A DNA stretch of 64,000 nucleotides from Gemmatimonadota bacterium (GTDB taxonomy: Bacteria; Gemmatimonadota; Gemmatimonadetes; Gemmatimonadales; GWC2-71-9), in the NCBI GenBank assembly GCA_009692185.1, contig SHZT01000014.1, forward strand, positions 1 through 64,000, in the 5' to 3' direction. Every line of letters begins with the position of its first letter. Position 1 is the stretch's first letter. The position numbers and the translations under genes are program-made. This document shows positions 9,298 to 17,683 of the stretch, piece by piece. The notes beneath the pieces are model-generated. The model saw only the letters and a list, made by a program, of their open reading frames with translations, was not told the DNA's origin and did not search any database.

Positions 9298-9624
9298 CTA
9301 CTCCAGGTCCAGCGCGATGCGCAGCGCCCGCGCCAGGGCGCGCACCTTCGAGGCCGGCAGGCTCCCCACGTAGTTCGTAAGGCGTGACTTCTCGATCAGG
9401 ACCAGCTGGTCGCAATTGATGCAGGAGTCGTGCTTGAGCCCGACGTCCGGGCCTACCGGGACCTGGGTGTCGAGCCCGTCGTAGGTGGTATTGATGGGGG
9501 CGCACACCACATTCGCCGCCCTGGAATCCAGCAGCGTCTGCCGGCTGACGGCCACATAGCACCGTGATTTCCGGGGATCGCCTCGGGCAGGTGGGGCGAG
9601 CCGGAAGATCTCCCCCCGCTTCAT
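9298..9624 (-). CDS. MazF/PemK-type endoribonuclease toxin
   Basis: 108 residues with the MazF fold signatures: N-terminal MKRGEIFRL, then a conserved R in KSRCYVAVSR, APINTT-type strand, and C-terminal SRLTNYVGSL. MazF toxins cleave mRNA at short sequence motifs. The gene overlaps the upstream antitoxin gene by 4 bases (ATGA), the classical type II arrangement with antitoxin first. It is transcribed toward the end of the DUF2723 gene with 2 bases between their stop codons. The two Cys residues (CINC) are not usual catalytic residues of the family. Confidence 0.85.
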   Translation of the reverse strand: MKRGEIFRLAPPARGDPRKSRCYVAVSRQTLLDSRAANVVCAPINTTYDGLDTQVPVGPDVGLKHDSCINCDQLVLIEKSRLTNYVGSLPASKVRALARALRIALDLE

Positions 9625-9929
9625 GCGCGCTCGACGGGCACCTGGTCCCGCTTGGCCTCACGGGCCTCCGCGTTGAGTCGCGCCGCGTTGGCGTTGAGGA
9701 TGGCGAGCTCGCGGGCGTGGCGCTGGCGTCGGACCAGGTACCGCAGGTATCGCCGCAGGGCGCGCTCGATCAGCGCCGAGCGTTGCGCCGTGCCGGCCAC
9801 CGCGTCCGCCGCGGCGAGCAGCGTACTCGAAACGCTCACCGACGCCTTCGATTTCTTGCTGGGCTGACGGAGCAGGGCATCGAGCACGTTGGGGCTTGGT
9901 TCCCGCACTCGTCGTGGCGTATTGTTCAT
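9621..9929 (-). CDS. Antitoxin partner of the MazF-type toxin
   Basis: 102 residues from ATG 9929, chosen because it lies directly after the operator and promoter; an in-frame ATG at 9965 would place the operator within the gene. The middle segment SKASVSVSSTLLAAADAV followed by RSALIERALRRYLRYL resembles a ribbon-helix-helix DNA-binding unit, and the Arg-rich C-terminus would wrap the toxin. It overlaps the toxin gene start. RHH antitoxins repress their own promoter, consistent with the palindrome just upstream. Confidence 0.78.
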   Translation of the reverse strand: MNNTPRRVREPSPNVLDALLRQPSKKSKASVSVSSTLLAAADAVAGTAQRSALIERALRRYLRYLVRRQRHARELAILNANAARLNAEAREAKRDQVPVERA

Positions 9930-9957
9930 ACTACCAACTATACTACCTCCGGTAGTA
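9930..9957 (-). promoter_or_regulatory. Operator and promoter of the MazF-type module
   Basis: TACTAC-CTCCG-GTAGTA (9941-9957) is a perfect inverted repeat, and another half site TGGTAGTAT (minus strand) touches the antitoxin ATG. On the minus strand the two GGTAGTAT words are spaced about 14 bases apart, with TATAGT between them as a possible -10. The layout fits autorepression by a ribbon-helix-helix antitoxin. Confidence 0.6.
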
Positions 9958-10236
9958 GCCAACAAGGTCCCCGGTCGTCGGTCACGACGGCCGGATGACT
10001 CGCGCGACGGGCGCCAGGGAATCGAACGTCACGCTCTGGAAACCGCAGGATTTGCATGTCGCCGGGGAAACGCACATGTTTTATGGTGGTCCGAACCAAC
10101 CCAAGCGGCTTTCCTAACCTCGCCGACGGTCAGGCGCGCGTCGCTCACGTCCCTCCGTTTCCGAGTGCTCCGGACACCGGACACCGTACGGATGAGCCGC
10201 CCTCGTTCCACTTGAGGGCCCGACGTGGGGGTTGCC
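9958..10236. other. Intergenic region without recognisable gene
   Basis: About 280 bases between the operator of the MazF-type module and the chimeric TonB/TPR gene. No open frame here shows a recognisable domain. The only structure noticed is a short tandem CCGGACA CCGGACA near 10170-10185. A tRNA-like word near 10009-10029 was examined and rejected. Confidence 0.5.
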
Positions 10237-11049
10237 ATGAACCATGACTCAGTAGGCAACACCGACTGCTCCACCTGTAGTGTTCGAATCGGGAAGCCTT
10301 GGCCGGGGCTCTCCGCCGTTTGCGCAGCACTCCTCCTTTCGATAGCCGCCTCCGCACCGGCCCAGGATCGCACCACTTCGGGAGGGGTCGCCGCGCCCGG
10401 CTCGCTCCTCGCCAGTGCGGCCGGGGCCCGCGCTGCCGGCAGCATTTCGGGCACGGTGGTGGAGGCCGCCACGCAGAGTCCGGTGTTCGGCGCGCTCGTG
10501 GGGTTCGGTATCGCCGGAGCGCACGTCAGCACGGACGCCAACGGCCGGGTCACGGTGGCCGATCTCCCCGGGGAAGTGGTCGCAATTCAGGTCCGTGCGC
10601 TCGGCTACCGGCCGGTGATTGACACGGTTCAGGTCGGCGACCGGAACATCCGCATCCGACTCACCCAGGTTGCGGTGTCCCTCGATGCGATCGTCGTGAC
10701 CGGCACGGCGGGTGCCACCGAGATGCGCGCCGTCGGGAACGCCGTGAGCAAGATCACGGTGGCCGACGTGCTCCAGAGCGCGCCGGTCATCGACGTCCAC
10801 TACCGGCGGTTTGTCAGCCAACCGTATCATGGCGAGGATTTTTATGATTTCAGCGCTTTGCTGTACGCCGCGAGCCTCACCCCCACCCATCGTCGGCTGG
10901 GCGAATTGTACGAAGCGCGGGGCGAGCGGGAGAAGGCCTTGGAGCATTTTGGGAAGTTCGTCGAGCTGTGGAAGAACGCGGATCCCGAGTTACAACCGGT
11001 GGTGCGGGACGTGCGGGCGCGGATCGCGCGCCTGACGGCGGAGCGCTAG
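10237..11049 (+). CDS. Chimeric remnant: TonB-receptor N-terminus fused to a TPR tail
   Basis: 270 residues from ATG 10237, preceded by a GGGGG run. After a signal peptide (~residues 25-45, ending APAQ) comes a carboxypeptidase-regulatory-like beta domain (GSISGTVVEA, then DLPGEVVAIQVRALGYRP) and the start of a TonB plug (LDAIVVTGTA, then ISKITVADVLQSAP-like). This is the N-terminal ~20% of a SusC/RagA-type outer-membrane receptor. Around residue 190 the sequence switches to a helical TPR-like tail (RRLGELYEARGEREKALEHF, then ADPELQPVVRDVRARI) like the ends of unrelated TPR proteins. There is no barrel, so it cannot be a transporter. It probably arose by deletion joining two genes; the frame is open but function is doubtful. 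Confidence 0.7.
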   Translation: MNHDSVGNTDCSTCSVRIGKPWPGLSAVCAALLLSIAASAPAQDRTTSGGVAAPGSLLASAAGARAAGSISGTVVEAATQSPVFGALVGFGIAGAHVSTDANGRVTVADLPGEVVAIQVRALGYRPVIDTVQVGDRNIRIRLTQVAVSLDAIVVTGTAGATEMRAVGNAVSKITVADVLQSAPVIDVHYRRFVSQPYHGEDFYDFSALLYAASLTPTHRRLGELYEARGEREKALEHFGKFVELWKNADPELQPVVRDVRARIARLTAER

Positions 11050-11128
11050 CCGAGGCTACGGCTTGGTGCCGCTTGATGCGTTTAAGGCGGTCCTCGCCGA
11101 CCGCTACCGTCGCGCGTTAACCGCGCGT

Positions 11129-11527
11129 TCACCCGGATCTCGCGCGCAAGAAGGTGGACGGAAGGAGGATGCGAACGCCTCCGACCGTCCGGCCGTACAA
11201 CGAGCCGAAGTGGGTCACATCTCCCGTCAGTAAGTGGCTGCACGCCGCCTCAATCGCGGCGCCCAGGATCGGGCGGTCCTTTTCCGGAAGCGCCACGTCC
11301 TGCGGCAAGGGGGCATAGGCGAGGTGTTCCACGATCTCCAGCGTCGTGGTCGACTTTACCAGGCGGTCCCGCTGGTCGGGTCGCTCGAGGTTGAGTCGAG
11401 CCTCTTCCAAGGCGTAACGCGACGTGACCAATTGCGTGTCGGGCAACCGCCAGAGGCGCAGCAGGCCCGCGTCGGCACGGTAGGCTGCGGAAAAGAGGAT
11501 GTTGGCGTCGAGAAAGACGCGATCCAC
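11129..11527 (-). CDS. PIN-domain ribonuclease toxin
   Basis: 132 residues starting MDRVFLDANILFSAAY, the first acidic strand of a PIN domain (D7). Later acidic positions include E in YALEEARLNL and D in LLTGDVTHFG. PIN toxins are Mg-dependent RNases that cleave tRNA or rRNA. The gene lies 3 bases downstream of an AbrB-type antitoxin gene on the same strand, forming a type II pair. It is closer to PIN families predicted beside AbrB-like antitoxins than to the VapC copy at 11938. Confidence 0.82.
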   Translation of the reverse strand: MDRVFLDANILFSAAYRADAGLLRLWRLPDTQLVTSRYALEEARLNLERPDQRDRLVKSTTTLEIVEHLAYAPLPQDVALPEKDRPILGAAIEAACSHLLTGDVTHFGSLYGRTVGGVRILLPSTFLRARSG

Positions 11528-11530
11528 GTC

Positions 11531-11872
11531 CTATTTCCGGCCCGGCCTGCGATGCGGGATATGGGTGGGATCGAGGCCGAGCGAGCGGACCTCCGCGACC
11601 GCGCGGCGGTAGTCCGCGGTGTCGGTGGCGTTTGAAAGGAGGAACTCTGCGCGTCGTGAGATGCTGTACCGCTCGACCGGGAGCGCGACGGCTGGGCGGA
11701 GCAGAATACCGTCCTCGCGCTGCTCGGCGATCAGTAGCACGCCTTCTTCGATACCATAGCGGCGACGGAGGGCGGCCGGCATTACCAGAGTGCCGCGCTT
11801 GCCCACCGTGATCCTTCCGGGTGCCGCTGCCGGCGGCGCTGGCGGTGGCTCCCGCACGAGTCGTTTCTTCAT
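11531..11872 (-). CDS. AbrB/SpoVT-type antitoxin
   Basis: 113 residues. The core TVGKRGTLVMPAALRRRYGI is a SpoVT/AbrB swapped-hairpin DNA-binding motif, followed by EGVLLIAEQREDGILLRP. The N-terminus is Pro/Ala-rich. It precedes the PIN toxin gene by 3 bases. The start at 11872 lies 7 bases after a well-formed -10, so the transcript would be nearly leaderless. The C-terminal ~50 residues would neutralise the PIN toxin, an inference from arrangement. Confidence 0.85.
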   Translation of the reverse strand: MKKRLVREPPPAPPAAAPGRITVGKRGTLVMPAALRRRYGIEEGVLLIAEQREDGILLRPAVALPVERYSISRRAEFLLSNATDTADYRRAVAEVRSLGLDPTHIPHRRPGRK

Positions 11873-11879
11873 GATTAAC

Positions 11880-11909
11880 AGAGTAGCTGATTATCAGATA
11901 TTCTGTCAA
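11880..11909 (-). promoter_or_regulatory. Promoter and operator of the AbrB/PIN module
   Basis: On the minus strand TTGACA (11909-11904) and TACTCT (11885-11880) are separated by 18 bases. A near palindrome CTGATTATCAG (11887-11897) lies in the spacer and could be the autoregulatory operator. This is an AT-rich island in otherwise GC-rich DNA. Confidence 0.6.
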
Positions 11910-11937
11910 CGCGCCACTCGGTCCCGCGACATCTCTT

Positions 11938-12372
11938 TTACGGTAGCGCCTCCGGCAGCACGACGAACCCCTCCTGACGCGCCGCCTCGGCCAGGCGCGC
12001 GTCGAGTGTGACCAGTTCGCGCCGGCGAGGCTGATCCTCCACCCATACCAGCGCGGCGGCCAGCTGCAGCGCGTCCGCTGCGCGCAGCGGATGAATCCGA
12101 ACCAACCGTTCGGCCCGAGTCCGGAGTTCGACCGTCGGGGCAACCACCACCGCCGCGGCCATGATGTCCCCGAGCCGATCGAGCGCGGTTTCCCGGATCT
12201 GCTCGGCGATGGTCTTGTCTCGCACGCGTCGCGCGAGACCCGACGCGCATTCCACCGGCGTGGCCCACCAGACCACCAATGGATCGGGGCCGCGCGCCAG
12301 CTCCCGCAAGCGCCCGGTCGGCGTCTCCCGCAGGCAGAGGGGAACCAGCGCGGAGGAGTCCCAGAACCTCAT
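11938..12372 (-). CDS. VapC-type PIN toxin
   Basis: 144 residues. It begins MRFWDSSALVPLCL, the first PIN strand with D5, has E in TPVECASGLAR, and ends with the paired acidic motif HPLRAADALQLAAAL and TLDARLAEAA. All four acidic positions expected of an active PIN RNase appear present. It overlaps the upstream Phd-type antitoxin by 4 bases on the same strand. This is the third toxin-antitoxin pair within 3.4 kb, all on the minus strand. Confidence 0.88.
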   Translation of the reverse strand: MRFWDSSALVPLCLRETPTGRLRELARGPDPLVVWWATPVECASGLARRVRDKTIAEQIRETALDRLGDIMAAAVVVAPTVELRTRAERLVRIHPLRAADALQLAAALVWVEDQPRRRELVTLDARLAEAARQEGFVVLPEALP

Positions 12373-12662
12373 CGGCCGGATTCTCGCTCTTCGAGAACGG
12401 CCTTCAGGACGGAGTCGCCGGGATCCTTGGGCAAAGGGAGGTCCCAGAAGTTCCTCGGGAGCCGGCCGCGGCCGATCGCGAGCAGGCCGCGGCGCTCAAG
12501 CAGCCTCAGCCGCTCGGGCTCGGGTTGGTCAGCCGACGGAACCGGCACCAACTTGGCCACCGGCCGCCCCCGTTCCGTGACGAGCAGCTCCTCCCCCGCC
12601 TTGACGCGGGCCAGGTACTTGCTCAGCGACGCCTTGAGTTCGGATACCCGTGCAGATTTCAT
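12369..12662 (-). CDS. Phd/YefM-type antitoxin
   Basis: 97 residues. The N-terminal MKSARVSELKASLSKYLARV followed by VTERGRPVAKLVPV is the Phd/YefM fold. The C-terminal half (RLPRNFWDLPLP region) is the toxin-neutralising segment. It is the first gene of the pair, overlapping vapC by 4 bases. A palindrome ACCTTAAGGT at 12666-12675 lies directly upstream of the start codon and is a likely autoregulatory site. Confidence 0.87.
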   Translation of the reverse strand: MKSARVSELKASLSKYLARVKAGEELLVTERGRPVAKLVPVPSADQPEPERLRLLERRGLLAIGRGRLPRNFWDLPLPKDPGDSVLKAVLEERESGR

Positions 12663-12665
12663 ATG

Positions 12666-12684
12666 ACCTTAAGGTGAAGTATAT
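12666..12684 (-). promoter_or_regulatory. Palindromic operator and AT-rich promoter of the Phd/VapC module
   Basis: ACCTTAAGGT (12666-12675) is a perfect 10-base palindrome 3 bases upstream of the antitoxin ATG. Adjacent AT-rich DNA (AAGTATATATG on the + strand, 12677-12687) can provide a -10 on either strand. No clear -35 is seen. Confidence 0.5.
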
Positions 12685-12792
12685 ATGACCAAGATAGTCC
12701 TGAACGGAGACTTTTGCCACGCGTCCAAAGACATCCGGCCCATCTCCGGTTCCACTACTCCCAATTCTCCTGCGCTGGTACGTTCCACCGCT

Positions 12793-13485
12793 ATGGACAC
12801 GGCCGCCCTGGCGGAAAACCTGGCGAGGGTACGCGACGACATCGCCGGTGTGCAAGTCAAACAGGGGCTTTCGCACCTGGTGCGCATCATCGCCGTTACC
12901 AAGGGACACGGCGCTGAGGTGGTGAAGGAAGCGGTACACGCCGGGCTCACCGACGTGGGAGAGAACCGGGTGCAGGAGGCCGTGGCCAAGCAGGCGGAGT
13001 TGGTGGGGTTGCCGGTCCACTGGCACCTGATCGGCCACCTGCAGACCAACAAGGCGAAGCTGGTGCCGGGCGCCTTTACGATGGTGCACTCGGTGGACTC
13101 ACTACGGCTCGCCGAAGCGCTCGCCGGCGCAGCGCACACGGCGCACGGGGAACGGTTGTCGGTCCTGCTCCAGGTGAATGTGGCGGGCGAATCGCAGAAG
13201 AGCGGCTGTTCGCCGGAAGAGGCGCCCGCGCTGGTCGAGCGGATTTCCGCCCTGCCGGACCTGTCACTCGAAGGGCTCATGACGATGGCGCCATTCACCG
13301 ACGACGCACGGGTTCAGCGGCCGGTGTTCGAAAAGCTGCGCCGCTTGCGAGACAAACTGGCAACACCCGCACGCCCGTTGTCCGAGCTGTCGATGGGCAT
13401 GTCGGGCGACTACCGGGCCGCGGTGGCCGAAGGGAGTACGATGGTACGATTGGGAACGGTCTTGTTCGGCGAGCGCGCCGCGTGA
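12793..13485 (+). CDS. YggS/PROSC family PLP-binding protein
   Basis: Pyridoxal-phosphate homeostasis protein with a single alanine-racemase-like TIM barrel and no racemase activity. Hallmarks are IIAVTKGH with the PLP-lysine, [24 protein letters not shown], and C-terminal LSMGMSGDY plus [13 protein letters not shown] 12793 was chosen because the family begins about there; the in-frame ATG at 12685 would add 36 unrelated residues and start within the promoter region of the Phd gene. It overlaps the downstream nucleoside phosphorylase by 4 bases (GTGA). Confidence 0.92.
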   Translation: MDTAALAENLARVRDDIAGVQVKQGLSHLVRIIAVTKGHGAEVVKEAVHAGLTDVGENRVQEAVAKQAELVGLPVHWHLIGHLQTNKAKLVPGAFTMVHSVDSLRLAEALAGAAHTAHGERLSVLLQVNVAGESQKSGCSPEEAPALVERISALPDLSLEGLMTMAPFTDDARVQRPVFEKLRRLRDKLATPARPLSELSMGMSGDYRAAVAEGSTMVRLGTVLFGERAA

Positions 13486-14315
13486 CGAAGTCTGCGGGCA
13501 TGTCCGCCGCCGTCGCGCGCGCGGTGGACGCTATCCGGAGGGAGCACGCCGCCGCTCCGGATGTCGCGATCATCCTGGGGACGGGCCTCGGCGGGCTGGC
13601 GAAGGAGATCTCCGTCGCCGCGTCCATCGGTTACGAGAAGATCCCCGGGTTTCCGCTGTCCACGGTGGAGAGCCATGCCGGTCGGCTGCTGCTGGGCACG
13701 CTGAGCGGCAAGAACGTCGTCGCGATGCAGGGGCGCTTCCACCTGTACGAGGGGTACTCGCCCCAGCAGGTCACGTTCCCGGTGCGGGTCATGCGCGCGC
13801 TGGGGGCGAAGACGCTTTTCGTGTCGAACGCCTGCGGTGGCATGCATCCGCTCTGGGCGCCAGGGGACCTCATGCTCATTTCCGACCACATCAACTTGCT
13901 GGGCGCAAACCCGCTGGTTGGGGCGAATGACGAACAAATGGGCCCGCGATTCCCCGATATGTCCGCCGCGTACGACCCCGGCCTCCGTGACCTCGCGCGC
14001 GAAACGGCTCGCGAGCAGAAGATCGTCCTTCGCGAAGGTGTCTACGTCGCGGTCACCGGGCCCAACCTGGAGACCGCGGCTGAATACCGCATGCTCCGCG
14101 CGATCGGCGCCGACGTGGTGGGCATGTCCACCGTTCCCGAGGTGATCGTGGCGGTGCACGGCGGCATGCGCGTGCTCGGCGTGTCCATCATCACCGATGC
14201 CTGCCTTCCGGACGCCCTCGAGCCGGCCGATATCACGAAGATCATCGCGACCGCGGAGAAGGCGGAGCCGAACCTGACTCGCCTCATGCGGGGCGTGCTG
14301 GAGCGTCTGCGCTGA
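13482..14315 (+). CDS. Purine nucleoside phosphorylase (trimeric class)
   Basis: Cleaves purine nucleosides with phosphate to the free base and ribose- or deoxyribose-1-phosphate. Signatures of the trimeric family are [37 protein letters not shown], and [13 protein letters not shown] followed by [11 protein letters not shown] 13482 overlaps the YggS stop; ATG 13500 is an alternative start. The product links to phosphopentomutase (deoB, 51808) and cytidine deaminase (cdd, 52968) elsewhere in the window, the same salvage route. It abuts ileS. Confidence 0.93.
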   Translation: MTKSAGMSAAVARAVDAIRREHAAAPDVAIILGTGLGGLAKEISVAASIGYEKIPGFPLSTVESHAGRLLLGTLSGKNVVAMQGRFHLYEGYSPQQVTFPVRVMRALGAKTLFVSNACGGMHPLWAPGDLMLISDHINLLGANPLVGANDEQMGPRFPDMSAAYDPGLRDLARETAREQKIVLREGVYVAVTGPNLETAAEYRMLRAIGADVVGMSTVPEVIVAVHGGMRVLGVSIITDACLPDALEPADITKIIATAEKAEPNLTRLMRGVLERLR

Positions 14316-17300
14316 TGGCCTACGAGCCGCTGGGGAACCTCACGCCTGACGCGCTGGAGCGGGAACTCCTGGCGCGGTGGAAGGACGAGAAACTCTTCCA
14401 GCAGACGCTCGCCGCGACCCGGAACGGCACGCCCTTCGTGTTCTACGAGGGCCCGCCCACGGCCAACGGCAAGCCGGGTGTCCATCACGTGTTCGCCCGG
14501 ACTATCAAGGACCTCATCTGCCGGTTTCACGCGATGCAGGGCGAGTCCGTCACGCGGATCGCCGGGTGGGACACCCACGGCCTCGCGGTCGAAATCGAGG
14601 TGGAGAAAGCCCTGGGGCTTTCGGGCAAGCCGGACATAGAGAAGTTCGGCGTCGAGGAGTTCAACCGCCGGTGCCGCGACAGCGTGTTCCAGTACAAGAA
14701 GGACTGGGAATCGCTTTCCGACCGGATCGCCTACTGGCTCGACTACGACCATCCATACGTCACCTACAGCAACGAGTACATCGAGTCGGTCTGGTGGCTG
14801 CTGGCCCAGCTCCACAAGAAGGGGTTGCTCTTCGAGGGCCCGAAGGTCTTGCCGTACTGCATTCGCTGCGGGACCGCGCTGTCGTCCCATGAGTTGGCGC
14901 AGGGTTATGACACCCATAAGAGTCCCTCGATCTATGCGCTGTTCAGGTTAGCGGATGGGCCGATGAGCGGATGGGCGGATGAAGCGGGTCCATCTGCTCA
15001 ACCGCCCATCCGCGCATCCGCCCGTCACCTGCTGGCCTGGACCACGACGCCGTGGACGCTCCCGTCCAACGTCGCGATCGCGGTGAATCCTGACTTCACG
15101 TATGTGGAGTTGGATGTTGACGGCACGCGGTTGATTGTCGAGCAGGGCATTGCCGAGCGGAAGTCCATTCACGGCGCGACGCACGGAAAGCCGCTGGCCA
15201 GTTTCCCGAAGCTCGGCGAGTTCAGCGGGCGTGAGCTGGTCGGCTGGCGCTACCACCAGCTGATCGACGCGGTGCCCGTAACCGGCGACGCGTTCCGCGT
15301 GGTCGCCGGCGATTTCGTGACCAAGGAAGACGGCACGGGACTGGTGCACATGGCGCCGGCGTTTGGCGCCGACGACTACGCCACGGTCAAGCGCGAGGGG
15401 CTGGCATTCTTCAACGTGGTGGACCCGTCGGGGCGGTTCGCCGGGACAACGTGGGCCGAGATCAATGGCAAGACCGTCTTCGAGGCAACCCCGGTCATTG
15501 CGGAGCGCCTGGAGAAGGAAGGAAAGGTCTTCGGGCGCTATGAGCCCGAGGGTCACGAGCATTCGTATCCGTTCTGCTGGCGCTGCGACTCGCCGCTCAT
15601 CTACTACGCCAAGCTCTCCTGGTTCGTCCGGACCACCGCGTTCAAGGACCGGATGATCGAGTTCAACCGCGGGGTGCATTGGCACCCGCCGGAAATGGGC
15701 ACCGGCCGGTTCGGCGAGTGGCTCGAGAACAACGTGGACTGGGCGCTGTCCCGCGACCGGTACTGGGGGACCCCGCTGCCCATCTGGGTGTGTGGCACGG
15801 ACACCGCGCACAAGGCGGTGATGGGGTCTTACGCGGACCTCGAGGCGAGACTCAAGCGCGGCGGGCAGGGCCTGCCGAAGGATTTCGATCCGCACAAGCC
15901 GTTCATCGACCGGCTCACCTTCCCCTGTGACCAGTGCAGCGGGACGATGAAGCGAGTGCCCGAAGTGATTGACGCGTGGTTCGATTCGGGCGCGATGCCC
16001 TGCGCGCAGTGGCACTATCCCTTCGAGCACGAGAAGGAATTCAAGGCCCATTTCCCGGCCGACTACATCTGCGAGGGCATCGACCAGACGCGCGGATGGT
16101 TCTACTCCCTGATCGCCATCGCCACGGGCGTGTTCGACCAGACAGCCTATCGCAACGTCATCGTCAACGGGCACCTGCTCGATCCCGACGGCCGCAAGAT
16201 GTCCAAGCGGCTCGGCAATTTGGTGAACCCGTGGGAAATGATCGAACGTTTTGGAGCGGACGCCGTTCGGGTGTTCCTCCTGGCCTCGGGCCAGGTGGGC
16301 CTGCAGAAGCGCTTCGACCCCAACGCGATCCGCGAAGTCGCGCTCGGGTTTCTCACCCGGCTCCGGAACACCTACGGGTTCTTCGCCTTGTACGCCGAGG
16401 ACTGGAGACCGGCGAAGGCCACGCCGGTGGCGCGGCGGCCGGCGGTGGATCGCTGGCTGGTGTCACGCCTGGACGGGCTCACGCAGGCGGTGCGGGACGC
16501 GTGGTCCGGCTACGATGTCACGGCCGGAACCCGTGCGATCATCGAGTTCTGCGACGACGACTTGTCCAACTGGTATGTCCGCGTGAACCGCGCGCGGTTC
16601 TGGGCCCCGAACGCCGCCGCCGACCCGCTCGCGCTCGAGACCCTTCACGAGGCGCTGGCGACGGTCGCGCGGCTGGTGGCGCCCGCAGCGCCGTTCCTGT
16701 CGGACGCCCTTCACCGGCGGCTCGCGCAGACGCCGGTGCACCTCGCGGGGTTTCCGGACTCCGGGGGTCGTCGGGATACCGGACTCGAGTCCGCCATGTC
16801 GGCCGTGCGGGTGCTCGCGTCCCTGGCCAGGGCTGCCCGGGAAGACGCCGGCATCCGGGTTCGCCAGCCGCTCTCACGGCTCAAGGTCGCGCTGCCCCGA
16901 TCGGTGAGTCCCGAGGTGTTTCGCGAACTGCTCGATCTCCTCCAGATCGAAGTCAATGTGAAGGACATCGAGGTGGCGCATGCTGAAACAGACATCGTGC
17001 GCCTGAAAGGGAAACCGAACTTCCGGACGCTCGGTAAGGTCTATGGGAAGGACACGCCGCGGGCCGCGGCGGCGGTCGCCGGGTTGGGCGTGTCAGAGCT
17101 GTCCGCCCTGGAACGTGGAGAATCCGTTCGGATCAGCAGCCCGGACGGCGAATACGACTACCGGCCGGAAGACGTCGTGGTCGAGCGGGAGGTGGCCGCC
17201 GGGCTGTCGGGCTGGCTGGTGAAGAGCGAGGGCCAGTACGTCGTGGCGCTGGACCCGGCGCTCACACCGGACCTCGCGCGGGAAGGCATCGCGCGGGAGG

Positions 17301-17683
17301 TGGTGAACCGCGTGCAGCGAATGCGCAAGGAAGCGGGCTACGAGTACTCGGATCGCATCGAATTGAGCGTCAGCGGCGCCCCGGAAATAGTCGAAGCCGT
17401 TCGCGCGGAGAAATCGCTTATTTTCGGGGAGACGCTGGCGCGGTACCTGGTGGAGCACGCCGAGCTCGCTGACCCGGACATCAAGGAGTCGGTGGACATA
17501 GACGGCCGGGGTGCCGTGATTGCGCTGAAGCGATGGGTGGAGAAGGACGAGAAGAAGAAGACGGTGGTGGGTCAGGCGATGGTGAAGAAGAAGACGGCGC
17601 CGGTGAGAAAAACGAAGGTAAAGAAGGCCGTCGTGAAGAAGAAGGCCGCGAAAAAGGCGAAACCACGCAGGAAAGGGAAATGA
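14315..17683 (+). CDS. ileS: Isoleucyl-tRNA synthetase, type 2 (eukaryote-like)
   Basis: 1122 residues, class I synthetase. The HIGH-type motif is the variant HHVF (57-60) after PPTANGKPG, and KMSKR is at 628-632. This form belongs to the eukaryote-like IleRS group also known from Bacteroidetes; several members are naturally mupirocin tolerant (family knowledge, not tested here). Two oddities appear. Residues ~211-236 derive from a palindromic repeat (14949-15030) lying just before the editing-domain motif WTTTPWTLPSN. The last ~45 residues are almost pure Lys/Ala/Arg/Val, a basic tail that may bind RNA. The stop overlaps the traR start (ATGA). Confidence 0.96.
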   Translation: MAYEPLGNLTPDALERELLARWKDEKLFQQTLAATRNGTPFVFYEGPPTANGKPGVHHVFARTIKDLICRFHAMQGESVTRIAGWDTHGLAVEIEVEKALGLSGKPDIEKFGVEEFNRRCRDSVFQYKKDWESLSDRIAYWLDYDHPYVTYSNEYIESVWWLLAQLHKKGLLFEGPKVLPYCIRCGTALSSHELAQGYDTHKSPSIYALFRLADGPMSGWADEAGPSAQPPIRASARHLLAWTTTPWTLPSNVAIAVNPDFTYVELDVDGTRLIVEQGIAERKSIHGATHGKPLASFPKLGEFSGRELVGWRYHQLIDAVPVTGDAFRVVAGDFVTKEDGTGLVHMAPAFGADDYATVKREGLAFFNVVDPSGRFAGTTWAEINGKTVFEATPVIAERLEKEGKVFGRYEPEGHEHSYPFCWRCDSPLIYYAKLSWFVRTTAFKDRMIEFNRGVHWHPPEMGTGRFGEWLENNVDWALSRDRYWGTPLPIWVCGTDTAHKAVMGSYADLEARLKRGGQGLPKDFDPHKPFIDRLTFPCDQCSGTMKRVPEVIDAWFDSGAMPCAQWHYPFEHEKEFKAHFPADYICEGIDQTRGWFYSLIAIATGVFDQTAYRNVIVNGHLLDPDGRKMSKRLGNLVNPWEMIERFGADAVRVFLLASGQVGLQKRFDPNAIREVALGFLTRLRNTYGFFALYAEDWRPAKATPVARRPAVDRWLVSRLDGLTQAVRDAWSGYDVTAGTRAIIEFCDDDLSNWYVRVNRARFWAPNAAADPLALETLHEALATVARLVAPAAPFLSDALHRRLAQTPVHLAGFPDSGGRRDTGLESAMSAVRVLASLARAAREDAGIRVRQPLSRLKVALPRSVSPEVFRELLDLLQIEVNVKDIEVAHAETDIVRLKGKPNFRTLGKVYGKDTPRAAAAVAGLGVSELSALERGESVRISSPDGEYDYRPEDVVVEREVAAGLSGWLVKSEGQYVVALDPALTPDLAREGIAREVVNRVQRMRKEAGYEYSDRIELSVSGAPEIVEAVRAEKSLIFGETLARYLVEHAELADPDIKESVDIDGRGAVIALKRWVEKDEKKKTVVGQAMVKKKTAPVRKTKVKKAVVKKKAAKKAKPRRKGK
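14949..15030. repeat. Palindromic insert within ileS coding sequence
   Basis: Words GCGGATGGGC, GAGCGGATGGGCGGATGA and the opposite-oriented ACCGCCCATCC, GCGCATCCGCCC form a ~25-bp imperfect inverted repeat. It stays in frame and encodes ~25 residues rich in Gly, Ala, Pro and Ser between a conserved FRLAD segment and the editing-domain start. It looks like an element inserted in frame into an essential gene. Confidence 0.65.

Noticed and set aside
10009-10029. tRNA 3'-end-like word on the minus strand (GTTCGATTCCCTGGCGCC)
   Set aside because: The 5' half of the T stem does not pair and no anticodon or acceptor partner can be found; no tRNA or clear attachment site.
12685-12792. Earlier yggS start at ATG 12685
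   Set aside because: Adds 36 residues without family similarity and starts in the AT-rich promoter of the Phd module.
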